NCBI GenBank assembly: GCA_030679805.1
Contig: JAUXST010000488.1
Span: 1-35,716 of the forward strand
Length of the DNA stretch: 35,716 nt
Direction: 5' to 3'
Source of the DNA: Reyranella sp.
Lineage (GTDB): Bacteria > Pseudomonadota > Alphaproteobacteria > Reyranellales > Reyranellaceae
Below, one piece after another: positions 6,859 through 16,900 of this stretch. Both the position numbers and the translations under genes were made by a program. How positions within the stretch are numbered: the stretch's first letter is position 1; every line of letters starts with the position of its first letter. Under the pieces are notes generated by a model. That model did not search any database. It had not been told where the DNA came from and saw nothing but the letters and a program-made list of their open reading frames with translations.

Positions 6859-7773
6859 ATGACCCTGACACGCTCCGCCTTCCTCGTGACCATCGGCGCC
6901 GCTGTGTTGACCGCGGGGCGGAGTGTTGCCCAGACAGCTTCGGGAGCACGCATGCATCAACGCAAGATTCCGTCGAATGGCGAGTTGCTGCCCGTCGTCG
7001 GCTGCGGCACCTGGCGAACCTTTGATGCCGGCGCCAAGCTGGCGGATCGCGCGCCGCTGGCCGAAGTATTGCGCGTGTTGTTCGATGCCGGCGGCTCGGT
7101 GATCGACACCTCGCCGATGTACGGCGCCGCCGAGGCGGTGGTGGGCGACCTGCTGGCCGCGGCGGGAACGCGCGACAAGGCGTTCCTCGCCACCAAGGTC
7201 TGGACTTCCGGTCGCGATAGCGGCATCGCCCAGATGCGCCAGTCGATGCGGCTGCTCAGGACCGATCGCATCGACCTGATGCAGATCCACAATCTCGTCG
7301 ACTGGCGGGCGCATCTGCCGACACTGCGCGCCTGGAAAGCCGAGGGGCGCATCCGGCTGCTGGGCGTCACCCACTATACGCAAAGCGCCCACGACGAGCT
7401 CGAGGCGGTGCTGCGTGCCGAGAAGTGGGACTTCGTGCAGCTCAACTACGCGCTCGACGATCGCGCCGTCGAACGCCGCCTGCTGCCGCTCGCCGCCGAG
7501 CGCGGCATTGCGGTGCTGGTGAACCAGCCGTTTGGCGGCGGCGGGCTGCTGCGCAAGCTGCTCGGTCGCAAGCTGCCGGACTGGGCCGGCGACATCGGCT
7601 GTACGAGCTGGGCCCAGATCCTGCTGAAGTTCGTCCTGGCAAATCCCGCGGTCACCTGCGTGATCCCCGGCACCGGCAAGCCCGAGCACATGAAGGACAA
7701 TGTGCAGGCGGGCCTCGGTACCTACCCCGACGCTGCAATGCTGAAGAAGATGGTGGCCGAGATCGCCGTCTAG
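6859..7773 (+). CDS. Aldo/keto reductase with N-terminal signal-like extension
   Basis: Starting from ATG 6859 the protein has 304 aa; an in-frame GTG lies 6 bases earlier. The first ~30 residues (TRSAFLVTIGAAVLTAGRSVAQ) look like a signal peptide with only one arginine of a Tat motif. The reductase barrel then begins at 'LPVVGCGTWRTFD'. The AKR catalytic tetrad is visible: Asp and Tyr in 'VIDTSPMYGAAE', Lys in 'LATKVW', His in 'LMQIHNLVDW'. 'VIPGTGKPEHMKDN' near the end is the usual cofactor-binding block. No good ribosome site precedes 6859. A second candidate start, ATG 6952, has GGGAG upstream and would give a 273-aa cytoplasmic enzyme without the leader. Substrate unknown; it is monocistronic and ends before the palindromic repeat. 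Confidence 0.88.
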   Translation: MTLTRSAFLVTIGAAVLTAGRSVAQTASGARMHQRKIPSNGELLPVVGCGTWRTFDAGAKLADRAPLAEVLRVLFDAGGSVIDTSPMYGAAEAVVGDLLAAAGTRDKAFLATKVWTSGRDSGIAQMRQSMRLLRTDRIDLMQIHNLVDWRAHLPTLRAWKAEGRIRLLGVTHYTQSAHDELEAVLRAEKWDFVQLNYALDDRAVERRLLPLAAERGIAVLVNQPFGGGGLLRKLLGRKLPDWAGDIGCTSWAQILLKFVLANPAVTCVIPGTGKPEHMKDNVQAGLGTYPDAAMLKKMVAEIAV

Positions 7774-7799
7774 AGTCATTCCGGACGAGGTTGAATCAT

Positions 7800-8041
7800 A
7801 TCCCTCCCCATTCAGATCTATAGGATTCACACATCTTTTCGGGTGTCGTTTTCCAGCTCGATCCAACACCAACCTCATGCTGAGGAGCGCCCCTTGGGCG
7901 CGTCTCGAAGCATGGGAAACAGACGCGGTGCTCGTTCCCATGCTTCGAGACGGCCCTTCGGGCCTCCTCAGCATGAGGTTGGGTGGGAAACCGACACTCG
8001 AAGAGATGTGTAAATACGATAGCCATTCAGATGGGGAGGAA
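7800..8041. repeat. Large palindromic intergenic repeat (~240 bp) between convergent genes
   Basis: Two arms fold back over the whole stretch. The inner arm 'cctcatgctgaggag' (7874-7888), continuing to 'gtctcgaagcatggga' (about 7902-7917), is the near-perfect reverse complement of 7937-7980. Each arm carries its own short hairpin (gcgccccttgggcgc at 7888-7902; ggcccttcgggcc at 7952-7964). The outer arms also pair imperfectly: 7802-7848 (cctccccattcag... then cacatcttttcgggtgtcg) against 7991-8040 (cgacactcgaagagatgtg... then cattcagatggggagg). The inner core resembles intergenic palindromes that I know as abundant in Bradyrhizobium- and Reyranella-type genomes. It lies between the converging reductase gene and dinB, where its RNA would form a strong stem in either direction and could act as a bidirectional terminator. 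No protein is encoded here. Confidence 0.8.
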
Positions 8042-8079
8042 CAGCTTGCCTTCATCGACACCGGAAGGACCCTAGCCGA

Positions 8080-9162
8080 TCAGAGTAGTCCCAGCGTGAG
8101 CTGGGGCGGCGCGGGCACCTCGTCGCGCCGGTGAAGGTTGTGCAGCGAGACGCCGAGCAGCCGCACTTTCTTTTCCAGGGGAAATATGGATCGCACCAGC
8201 TCAACGCTGACGCGCTCCAGCATGGCCTTGTCGGCCGGCGATTCGAGCAGGGTGCGGCTGCGCGTCACGATCTGGAAGTCGGCGTATTTGATCTTCACCG
8301 TCACCGTCCGGCCGGCGATGCCGTTCTTCTCGCAGTAGCTCCAGACATCCTCGAGCACCGAGGCGATCCCGGCCTCAACGTCCGCCGGGCGATCGAGGTC
8401 CTGCATGAAGGTCGTCTCCGACCCGACCGACTTGCGCGGCCGGTTGGGGACGACCTGGCGATGGTCCTGGCCACGGGCGATGGCATGGTAGTAGGGCCCT
8501 GATTTGCCGAAGTACTCCTGCAGGAGTTCGAGGGTCTGCGCCTTGAGGTCGGCCCCGGTATGGATGCCGAGGCGCTTCATCTTGGCCTCCGTTGCCGGGC
8601 CGACACCATGAAACCTGCCCACGGGCAGGCCCTCGACGAAGGCCGGTCCCTTCTCCGGCGGAATGACGTATTGCCCGTCGGGCTTGCGGTGATCCGACGC
8701 CAGCTTGGCCAGGAACTTGTTGTAGGAGATGCCGGCCGAGGCGGTGAGGCCCGTCTGTTCGAGGATCCGGGCGCGGATCTCGCGCGCGATCTCCGAGGCC
8801 AGCGGCATGCCCTTGAGATTGTTGGTGACGTCGAGATAGGCCTCGTCGAGCGACAACGGCTCCACCAGCGGCGTGTAGTCGAGAAAGATGGCGCGGATCT
8901 GGCGCGACACTTCCTTGTAGACGTCGAAGCGCGGCTTCACGAACACCAGTTCGGCGCACATCCGCTTCGCCGTGGCTGACGGCATGGCCGAGCGCACGCC
9001 GAACTTGCGCGCCTCATAGCTTGCCGCCATGACCACGCCGCGTTCGCGGCCGCCCACTGCCACGGGCCGGCCGCGCAGCGCGGGGTCGTCGCGCTGCTCC
9101 ACGGACGCGTAGAAGGCGTCCATGTCGACGTGGATGATCTTGCGGATCGCTGCTTCCGCCAT
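8080..9162 (-). CDS. dinB: DNA polymerase IV (Y-family, DinB)
   Basis: A 360-aa protein starting at ATG 9162. It is an error-prone Y-family polymerase acting in lesion bypass. Motifs: 'IIHVDMDAFYASVEQRDDP' at the N-terminus with the first metal-binding Asp, 'MAASYEARKFGVRSAMPSA', 'VEPLSLDEAYLDVT' with the catalytic Asp-Glu pair, 'TASAGISYNKFLAKLASD', 'FHGVGPATEAKMKRLGI' (helix-hairpin-helix), then the little-finger domain ('KSVGSETTFMQDL'). The C-terminal 'PQLTLGLL' resembles a beta-clamp binding peptide. Length is typical. The gene lies only 35 bp after the outer-membrane factor gene of the efflux operon, on the same strand, so read-through expression is likely. I see no convincing LexA box in the gap. 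Longer in-frame upstream extension is a shadow of the neighbouring gene. Confidence 0.95.
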   Translation of the reverse strand: MAEAAIRKIIHVDMDAFYASVEQRDDPALRGRPVAVGGRERGVVMAASYEARKFGVRSAMPSATAKRMCAELVFVKPRFDVYKEVSRQIRAIFLDYTPLVEPLSLDEAYLDVTNNLKGMPLASEIAREIRARILEQTGLTASAGISYNKFLAKLASDHRKPDGQYVIPPEKGPAFVEGLPVGRFHGVGPATEAKMKRLGIHTGADLKAQTLELLQEYFGKSGPYYHAIARGQDHRQVVPNRPRKSVGSETTFMQDLDRPADVEAGIASVLEDVWSYCEKNGIAGRTVTVKIKYADFQIVTRSRTLLESPADKAMLERVSVELVRSIFPLEKKVRLLGVSLHNLHRRDEVPAPPQLTLGLL

Positions 9163-9197
9163 GACGCCAGTATAGGAGAGTTCGGGCGGGAAGCGCC

Positions 9198-10679
9198 TCA
9201 GCGCTTGCTGAGGCCGCCGATCGGCACCGGCGGCGGCAGGTCGGCGTCGCGCCAGCCGCCGCCCAGCGCCTTCACCAGGTTGGCGCTGGCGACCAGACGG
9301 CTTTGCCGGATGTTCAGCAGGGTCTGCTCGGCCGACAGCGCCGCCGTCTGGGTCTGCACCACGGTCGTGTAGGGCACGGTGCCGATCCGGTACTGGTTGA
9401 GCGACAGCCGCTCGGCCTCGCGGGCGGACGCGACCGCGGCGCGCTGGACCTGCTCCTGCTGCACGAGGATGCGCTGCTGGGCGAGGGCATCCTCGACCTG
9501 CTGAAAGGCGGTCAGCACGGTCTGGCGGTAGGTCGCCACGGTATTGTCGTAGCCCGCCCGAGCACCTTCGACCTGGGCAGCACGCGCGCCACCGTCGATC
9601 AGCGTCGCGGCCAGCTGCGGGCCGAGCGACCACACCGACGAGCCAAGCTGAAGCAGCGTCCCTAGCCCGCCGCTCAGGAAGGTGATGGCGCCCCCCAGCG
9701 AGATGCTGGGATAGTAGGCCGCCTGGGCCACGCCGATCTTGGCGTTGGCCGACGCCATCAGCCGCTCGGCCGCGGCAACGTCGGGCCGCCGTTCCAGCAG
9801 CGCCGACGGCACGCCGGCGTCGACCGTCGGCACGTCCGCCGGCGGCGTCCCGGGCTCGAGACTGAACTCGGCGGGCGCCTTGCCGATCAGCACGGCGATC
9901 GCGTGCTCGTACTGCGCGCGCGCGATGCCCTCGGCGACCAGAAGCGACCGCGCCTGCTCATAGAGGGTCTGCGCCTGGGCGAGATCGACGCGGGAGGCGA
10001 TGCCGGCATCGACCTGGTTGCGGGCGATCTGCAGGGAACGCGCGTAGGCCGCCACCGTCGCTTCGTAGAGCCGGGTCCGCTGGTCGGAGACCCGCAGCGA
10101 GAAATAGTTGATGGCGACGTCGGCCTGGGCCGACAGACGCGCCGCCGCAAGATCGCCGGCGCTGGCCTGGGCCGCCGCCGAATCGCTTTCGATGGTGCGA
10201 CGGATGCTGCCCCAGACGTCGATCTCCCAGGCAAGCACGAAGCCGCCCTGATACTGGCTCGCAGTACTGGTGATGTTGCCGTTCTGGCTCTGGGTGACGA
10301 CGGCGGTGGTGCTGCCGCCACCGCCGCGCAGAGCGCCCGTTCCGGTCTGCTGCGCGCTGGCGTTCGCCGTGATTCCTGGATAGAGGCCCGACTGGTCCTG
10401 GCGAACGAGCGCGCGCGCCTGACGATAGGCCGCTTCGGACGCCTTCAGCGTCTGGTTGGAGATGTCCACCTGGGCCGCCAGCCGGTCGAGCGTCGGATCT
10501 CCGTAGATCTGCCACCACGGCCCGCGATCGACCGTGTCGTTGGGCATCGCCGGACGGAAGCCCATGGTTTCCTTGAATTCGGGCGTCGGCGGCGAGGCCG
10601 GCGGTGGCTGCTGGTAGTCCGGCCCGACCAGACACCCCGACAACGATGCCAGGCAAAGCAGGACCGCGAGCCGCCTCAT
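9198..10679 (-). CDS. RND efflux outer-membrane lipoprotein (NodT/OprM family)
   Basis: A 493-aa protein starting at ATG 10679, which overlaps the stop of the upstream pump gene (ATGA). It begins with a lipoprotein signal: 'LAVLLCLASLSGCLVGPDYQ', with the lipobox cysteine at about residue 17. Two repeated outer-membrane-efflux-protein (TolC-like) domains follow, with coiled-coil-rich segments such as 'ALVRQDQSGLYPGITANAS' and 'AQAAYYPSISLGGAITFLSG', and the end 'LVKALGGGW' typical of NodT-type factors. It forms the trimeric exit duct for the two RND pumps upstream. Gene order adaptor, pump, pump, outer-membrane factor matches MuxABC-OpmB. Substrate range cannot be read from the sequence. Confidence 0.93.
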   Translation of the reverse strand: MRRLAVLLCLASLSGCLVGPDYQQPPPASPPTPEFKETMGFRPAMPNDTVDRGPWWQIYGDPTLDRLAAQVDISNQTLKASEAAYRQARALVRQDQSGLYPGITANASAQQTGTGALRGGGGSTTAVVTQSQNGNITSTASQYQGGFVLAWEIDVWGSIRRTIESDSAAAQASAGDLAAARLSAQADVAINYFSLRVSDQRTRLYEATVAAYARSLQIARNQVDAGIASRVDLAQAQTLYEQARSLLVAEGIARAQYEHAIAVLIGKAPAEFSLEPGTPPADVPTVDAGVPSALLERRPDVAAAERLMASANAKIGVAQAAYYPSISLGGAITFLSGGLGTLLQLGSSVWSLGPQLAATLIDGGARAAQVEGARAGYDNTVATYRQTVLTAFQQVEDALAQQRILVQQEQVQRAAVASAREAERLSLNQYRIGTVPYTTVVQTQTAALSAEQTLLNIRQSRLVASANLVKALGGGWRDADLPPPVPIGGLSKR

Positions 10680-13600
10680 GCCGGGGCCCCGGCGCTGCCC
10701 ATCGCGCGGGCAATCCGGCTGGGACGGTCGCGGTCGCAGCGGCGGAAACGGTCGAGATAGAGGTAGATCACCGGTGTCGTGTAGAGGGTCAGGATCTGGC
10801 TCACGATCAGGCCCCCGATGATCGAGATGCCGAGCGGCCGGCGCAGTTCGGCGCCTTCGCCGAAACCCAGCGCCAGCGGCAGCGCGCCCAGGATGGCCGC
10901 CATGGTCGTCATCAGGATGGGCCGGAAACGCAGCAGGCAAGCCTCGTAAATGGCGACGCGCGGGTCGAGCCCCTCGTTGCGCTCACGCTCCAGTGCCACG
11001 TCGATCATCATGATGGCGTTCTTCTTGACGATGCCGATCAGCAGCAGCACGCCGATCATGGCGATGATACTGAATTCCACGCCGCCCAGCCGCAGCGCCA
11101 GCAGCGCGCCGATGCCGGCCGACGGCAGGGTCGACAGAATGGTAAGCGGATGGATGTAGCTCTCGTAGAGGATGCCGAGCACGATGTAGACGGCGGCCAG
11201 CGCGGCGAGCACGAGCAGGAGCTGGTTGGTCGCCGACTGCTGGAAGGCGCGCGCCGTGCCCTGAAACGAGCCGTGGATGGTGGCCGGCATACCGATCTCA
11301 CTCATTACGCCGTTCACGTAGGCGATGGCATCGCTCAGCGTCTTGTCTGGCGCCAGGTTGAACGAGATCGTGCTGGCGACGAACAGACTCTGATGATTGA
11401 CGGCGAGCGGCGTGGTGCCAAACTCGTAGCGCGTCACCGCGGAGAGCGGCACCATCGTCTCCGGCGTCGTGCTGACCGCGGCACCGGTCGATGCCGAACC
11501 GCGACCGCTCACGGCGATCTGGTTGGTGCGCTGGTTGCGGACAGCCTGGGCCGGATCGACGACGCCAATCGGCGTTGGCGCCGCCGAGACGATGGCGCCG
11601 GTGGCCTGCGCACCGCTGATGGCGCCGCCGGAGGTGCTGACATAGATGTCCTTCAGGGTCTCCGGATTCTCCCAGTTCTCGGGAGAGACCTCCATCACCA
11701 CATGATACTGGTTGAGCGGATTGTAGATGGTCGAGACTTGGCGCTGTCCGAAGGCGTCGTAGAGGGCAGCGGAGATGCCGCGCGTGGAAACGCCGAGACG
11801 GCTCGCGGCATCGCGGTCTATGGTGAGATTGACCTGCAGGCCACGCTGCTGCTGGTCGGAATCGACGTCGGTGATGACCGATGAGTCAGCCTTCAGCGCC
11901 TCGACCAGCTTCGGCCCCCATGTATAGAGTTCGGATAGCGAATCCGCCTGTAGGGTGAACTGGTATTGGGCGTTGGCCTGGCGGCCGCCGACCCGGATGT
12001 CCTGCACCGCCTGCAGGAAGAGCACCGCACCGGGCACCTGGCTGAGACGCGGGCGCAGGCGGGCAATCACCTGGTCGGCCGATTCCTTGCGCTCGGCCAG
12101 CGGCTTCAGGGAGGCGAAGACGAAGCCGGAGTTGGTCTGGAAGCCGCCGGTGAAACCGGCGACGCTTTCGATCGCCGGGTCGGCGCGCATGATGCCCACG
12201 AACTGGCGGAACTTCCGGCGCATCGCCTGGAACGAGATGCTCTGGTCGGCGCGGATGCCGCCGACGATGCGGCCGGTGTCCTGCTGCGGAAAGAAGCCCT
12301 TGGGGATGGTGACGTAGAGGTGGATGTTGAGCAGCACGGTCGCGAGGAAGACCAGCATCGTCAACAGAGGATGGCGCAGCACGACCCCGAGGCTGCGTCC
12401 GTAGAGTGACTGCAGGGCACCGAAGGTGCGCTCGCTCACGCGGAAGAACAGCCCTTCCTTCCGGCCGTCGTGCGGACGCAGCACATAGGCGCACATCATG
12501 GGCGTTGTGGTGAGCGACACGACCATCGAGATCAGGATCGCGATCGACAGTGTGACCGCGAATTCCCGGAACAAGCGCCCGACTATGCCGCTCATCAGCA
12601 GGATCGGGATGAATACCGCGATCAGCGACATGCTCATCGAGACGACGGTGAAGCCGACCTCGCGCGCGCCCTGCAGCGCCGCGTCGATCCGGGACATCCC
12701 CGCCTCGATGTGGCGCGAGATGTTCTCAAGGACGATGATGGCGTCGTCGACGACGAACCCGGCGGCGATAGCCATCGCCATCAGCGACAGGTTGTTCAGA
12801 CTGTAGCCCAGCAGGTACATGGCGCCGAAGGTGCCGATCAGCGACACCGGCACCGCGACCGCCGCCACGAAACCGGCGCGGGCGGACCGCAGGAAAGCGA
12901 AGGTCACCAGCACGACCAGGATCACGCTGGCGATCAGCGCGTGCTCGACTTCCCGCAGCGAGGCGCGGATCGTCGTCGTGCGGTCGCTCACCACCGCGAG
13001 ATCTACGTCGTTGGGCATCGACGCCTGGAGTTCGGGCAGCAGTTCCTTCACCTGATCGACGGTCTCGATGATGTTGGCGTTGGGCTGCTTGTAGATGATG
13101 ACCAGCACCGAACGCTTGCCGTTGGCCTGCCCTTCATTGCGGATGTTTTCCGTCGAATCGATGACCTCGGCCACGTCGGACAGCCGCACCGGCGAGCCGT
13201 TGCGCCAGCCGATGATCAGGGAGCGGTACTCATCGGCCACCCTGGCCTGGTCGTTGGCATAGATCTGGTAGCGCCGTTCGCCGACCTCGAGGGCGCCCTT
13301 GGGGGCGTTGGCATTGGCGGCGGCAAGTGCCGCGCGCACGCTTTCGAGTCCGATGCGATACTTGGTGAGCGCGCTCGGGTTGATCTCGACGCGAACAGCC
13401 GGCAGCGAACTGCCGCCCAGCGTCACCTGGCCGACACCCGAAACCTGCGACAGCTTCTGCTGCAGGACGTTGGAAGCGGCATCGTAGAGCCGGCCCTGGC
13501 CCAGGGTGTTGGACGTGAGCGCCAGGACCAGCACCGGAGCGTCGGCGGGATTGACCTTGCGATATTGCGGATTGTTGCGCAGGTCGCTCGGCATGTCGGC

Positions 13601-13948
13601 GCGGGCGGCGTTGATGGCGGCCTGCACGTCCCGCGCTGCGCCGTCGATGCTGCGCGAAAGATCGAACTGCAGGGTGATGCGCGAGTTCCCGACCGAACTC
13701 GACGAGGTGATCTCGCTGACGCCGGCGATCGCGCCCAGCCGTCGCTCGAGCGGCGTCGTCACGCTGGTGGCCACCGTCTCCGGTGAGGCCCCGGGCAGGT
13801 TGGCGGTGACCTGGATGGTGGGAAAGTCGACCTTGGGCAGCGGCGACACCGGCAGGCCGGTGAAGGCCACCATGCCGGCCAGCGCCAGTCCGATCGTCAG
13901 CAGGGTCGTGGCGACCGGCCGGGCGATGAAAGGGGCGGACAGGTTCAC
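10676..13948 (-). CDS. mdtC: Efflux RND transporter permease subunit (MdtC/MuxC-like)
   Basis: A 1090-aa inner-membrane proton-driven pump. It starts with GTG 13948, overlapping the stop of the previous pump gene (GTGA). The RND plan is clear: N-terminal helix 'PFIARPVATTLLTIGLALAG', periplasmic porter domains, the proton-relay pair in 'GFVVDDAIIVLENISRHIE', and a second membrane half with 'LLIGIVKKNAIMMIDVALE' and 'ACLLRFRPILMTTMAAILGA'. It is some 50-60 residues longer than E. coli MdtC. The excess lies at about residues 770-830 in the second periplasmic loop (Gly/Ala/Thr-rich, e.g. 'VSGRGSASTGAAVSTTPE'). It probably forms a mixed trimer with the neighbouring MdtB-like pump. Confidence 0.94.
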   Translation of the reverse strand: MNLSAPFIARPVATTLLTIGLALAGMVAFTGLPVSPLPKVDFPTIQVTANLPGASPETVATSVTTPLERRLGAIAGVSEITSSSSVGNSRITLQFDLSRSIDGAARDVQAAINAARADMPSDLRNNPQYRKVNPADAPVLVLALTSNTLGQGRLYDAASNVLQQKLSQVSGVGQVTLGGSSLPAVRVEINPSALTKYRIGLESVRAALAAANANAPKGALEVGERRYQIYANDQARVADEYRSLIIGWRNGSPVRLSDVAEVIDSTENIRNEGQANGKRSVLVIIYKQPNANIIETVDQVKELLPELQASMPNDVDLAVVSDRTTTIRASLREVEHALIASVILVVLVTFAFLRSARAGFVAAVAVPVSLIGTFGAMYLLGYSLNNLSLMAMAIAAGFVVDDAIIVLENISRHIEAGMSRIDAALQGAREVGFTVVSMSMSLIAVFIPILLMSGIVGRLFREFAVTLSIAILISMVVSLTTTPMMCAYVLRPHDGRKEGLFFRVSERTFGALQSLYGRSLGVVLRHPLLTMLVFLATVLLNIHLYVTIPKGFFPQQDTGRIVGGIRADQSISFQAMRRKFRQFVGIMRADPAIESVAGFTGGFQTNSGFVFASLKPLAERKESADQVIARLRPRLSQVPGAVLFLQAVQDIRVGGRQANAQYQFTLQADSLSELYTWGPKLVEALKADSSVITDVDSDQQQRGLQVNLTIDRDAASRLGVSTRGISAALYDAFGQRQVSTIYNPLNQYHVVMEVSPENWENPETLKDIYVSTSGGAISGAQATGAIVSAAPTPIGVVDPAQAVRNQRTNQIAVSGRGSASTGAAVSTTPETMVPLSAVTRYEFGTTPLAVNHQSLFVASTISFNLAPDKTLSDAIAYVNGVMSEIGMPATIHGSFQGTARAFQQSATNQLLLVLAALAAVYIVLGILYESYIHPLTILSTLPSAGIGALLALRLGGVEFSIIAMIGVLLLIGIVKKNAIMMIDVALERERNEGLDPRVAIYEACLLRFRPILMTTMAAILGALPLALGFGEGAELRRPLGISIIGGLIVSQILTLYTTPVIYLYLDRFRRCDRDRPSRIARAMGSAGAPA

Positions 13949-16900
13949 GGCTGGCGGGCCTCAGGCGCCCCGACCAGGGGATGGCGCGGCGTGTCGAGCG
14001 GCTGGCCGCGCAACCGGCGGCCGAGCCGGTCGAAGGCGAGGTAAATCACGGGTGTCGTGAACAGCGTCAGGACCTGGCTCACGATCAGGCCGCCCACGAT
14101 GGTGAGGCCGAGCGGATGGCGAAGCTCCGATCCCGTGCCCGTGCCCAGCATGAGCGGCAGGGCGCCGACCATCGCCGCCACCGTCGTCATCAGGATGGGG
14201 CGAAAGCGCAGCAGGCAGGCCTGGTGGATAGCCTCGCGCGGCGTCTTGCCCTGGTGGCGTTCGGCATCGAGCGCGAAATCGATCATCATGATGGCGTTCT
14301 TCTTCACGATGCCGATCAGCAGCACGATGCCGATGATTGCAACCACGCTGAGGTCCGAACCCGCCAGCATCAGCGCCAGCAGCGCGCCGATGCCGGCCGA
14401 CGGCAGGGTGGACAGGATCGTGATCGGGTGGATGTAGCTCTCATAGAGCACGCCCAGCACGATGTAGACCGTGACGATGGCGGCCAGGATAAGCAGAAGC
14501 TGGCTGTTCAGAGACTTCTGGAAGGCGAGTGCGGCGCCCTGGAAATGGGTGGTGACCGACCGCGGCATGCCGATCTCGCGCTGTGCCGCGACGATCGCGT
14601 CGACCGCATGGCCGAGGGCGGCGCCCGGCGCCAGGTTGAAGGAGATCGCGGTCGCCGGAAACTGTCCGAAGCGGTCGAGCCGGAGCGGCGCGGTGCGCTC
14701 CTCGAAGGTGGCGATCGCCGACAGCGGCACCTGCTTGCCGCTCGCCGAGCCCGGCAGGTAGAGGTTGGCGAGCGAATCCAGCGAACGGGCCATCGAAGGC
14801 TCGACTTCGTAGATCACCCGATACTGGTTTGACTGCGTGTAGACCGTCGACACGATGCGCTGGCCGAAAGCGTCGTAGAGAACGTTGTCGACCGTCGCGA
14901 TGGTGACGCCGAAGCGCGCCGCAGCGTCGCGATCGACCCTGATGAACATCGACAGACCCTTGTTCTGCAGGTCGCTGGTGACGTCGACGATCTCGGGCAG
15001 CTTCTGCAGCCGATCCACGAGGCGCGGCACCCAGACGTCGAAGTCCTCCGGCCGGGCGCTTTCCAGGACGAACTGGTACTGCGTGCGACTCACCGTCGAA
15101 TCGATCGTGAGGTCCTGCGCCGGCTGCATGTAGAGCGAGATGCCCGGTACCGTGGCGGTATCGTGCTGCAGGTGCCGGATGATCTCGCTGGCGGTCAGAT
15201 CGCGCTGGCTACGCGGCTTGAGGTTGATCAGCATCCGCCCCGAGTTCAGCGTCGGGTTGGTGCCGTCGACGCCGATGAAGGACGTCAGGCTTTCGACGTC
15301 GGGGTCGCTCAGGATGGCCTCGACCAGGGCGCGCTGGCGTTCGCGCATCGCCTCGAAGGAAACGCTCTGCGGCGCCTCGGTGACGGCCTGGATCAGGCCG
15401 TTGTCCTGCACCGGAAAGAAGCCCTTGGGCACGACGACGTAGAGCAGCACGGTCAGCACGACCGTGCCGACGGCGACGAGGAGCGTAAGCGCCTGGTGGC
15501 GAAACACCACGATCAGCCAGCGGTCGTAGAGGTCGATCAATCGCCCGAACCAGCGCGCCCCCAGGGCCTGCGCCTCGGCATGAGCGTCGGCTTCGGGCAC
15601 GCCGGCCTCCGCGGCCGGCCGCTGCTTCAGCAGGTGGGCGCACATCATCGGCACCAGGGTGAGCGACACCACGGCGGAGATCAGGATGGTGACCGACAGG
15701 GTGACCGCGAACTCGCTGAACAGCCGGCCGACTACGTCGGCCATGAAGAGAAGGGGAATGAGGACGGCAATCAGCGACACCGTGAGCGAGACCACGGTGA
15801 AGGCGATCTGCCGCGACCCTTTTAGCGCCGCCGCCTTGGGATCTTCACCGCGCTCGATGTAGCGGGCGATGTTCTCGATCATGACGATGGCGTCGTCGAC
15901 GACGACGCCGGTGGCGATGGTGAGCGCCATGATCGACAGGTTGTTGAGGCTAAAGCCCGCCAGGTACATGACGGCCAGTGTGCCGACAAGCGACAGCGGC
16001 ACCGAGAGGCTCGGGATGAGCGTCGCGCGCGCGTCGCCGAGGAAGGCGAAGATGACCGCGACCACGAGGACCACCGCAAAGGTGAGTTCAATCTGCACGT
16101 CGCGCACCGAGGCCCGGATGGTGAGCGTGCGATCGGTGACGATGGCCACGTCGAGCGCCACCGGCAGGGAATTGCGAAGCTGCGGCAGCAGCGCCTTGAT
16201 GCGGTCGACGACCTCGATGACGTTGGCACCGGGCTGGCGCTGGACGTTCACGATCACCGCCGGCGTGTTGTTCACCCAGGCGGCGATGCGATTGTTTTCC
16301 TGGGCCTCCTCGACGGTGGCGACGTCCTTGAGGCGGACAGGCGCGCCGTTGCGGTAGGCGACAATGACGTCGCGAAAGATGCTGGGATCGGTGATCTGGT
16401 CGTTGGCGTTGATCGTGTAGGCGCGCGTCGGGCCGTCGAAATTGCCTTTGGGCGTATTGACGTTGGCGTTGGTGATCGTGGTGCGAAGATCGTCGATGTT
16501 GAGGCCGTAGGCGGCCAGTGCCGTGGGGTTGGCGCGGATCCGCACGCCGGGCTTCTGGCCGCCTTCGAGGCTGACCAGGCCGACGCCGGCGACCTGGGAG
16601 ATCTTCTGGGCGAGCCGCGTGTCGACAAGATCATGGACCTTGGTGAGGGACTCAGTTTTCGAGGTGACAGCAAGCGTCAGCACGGGCGCGTCGGCCGGAT
16701 TGACCTTGGCGTAGATGGGCGGGGCCGGCAGGTCGCCGGGCAGGAGGTTGCCGGCAGCATTGATGGCCGCCTGGACCTGCTGTTCGGCGATGTCGAGGCC
16801 GAGCGCCAGGTCGAACTGCAGCGTGATCGCCGAGGCGCCGGCCGAGCTGGTCGACGTCATCTGGTTGAGGCCGGGCATCTGGCCGAATTGGCGCTCGAGC

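Noticed and set aside
12470..13786. A rightward open frame of over 400 codons opposite the MdtC-like gene.
   Set aside because: Extreme Arg/Asp/His composition and lack of any domain mark it as an antisense shadow.
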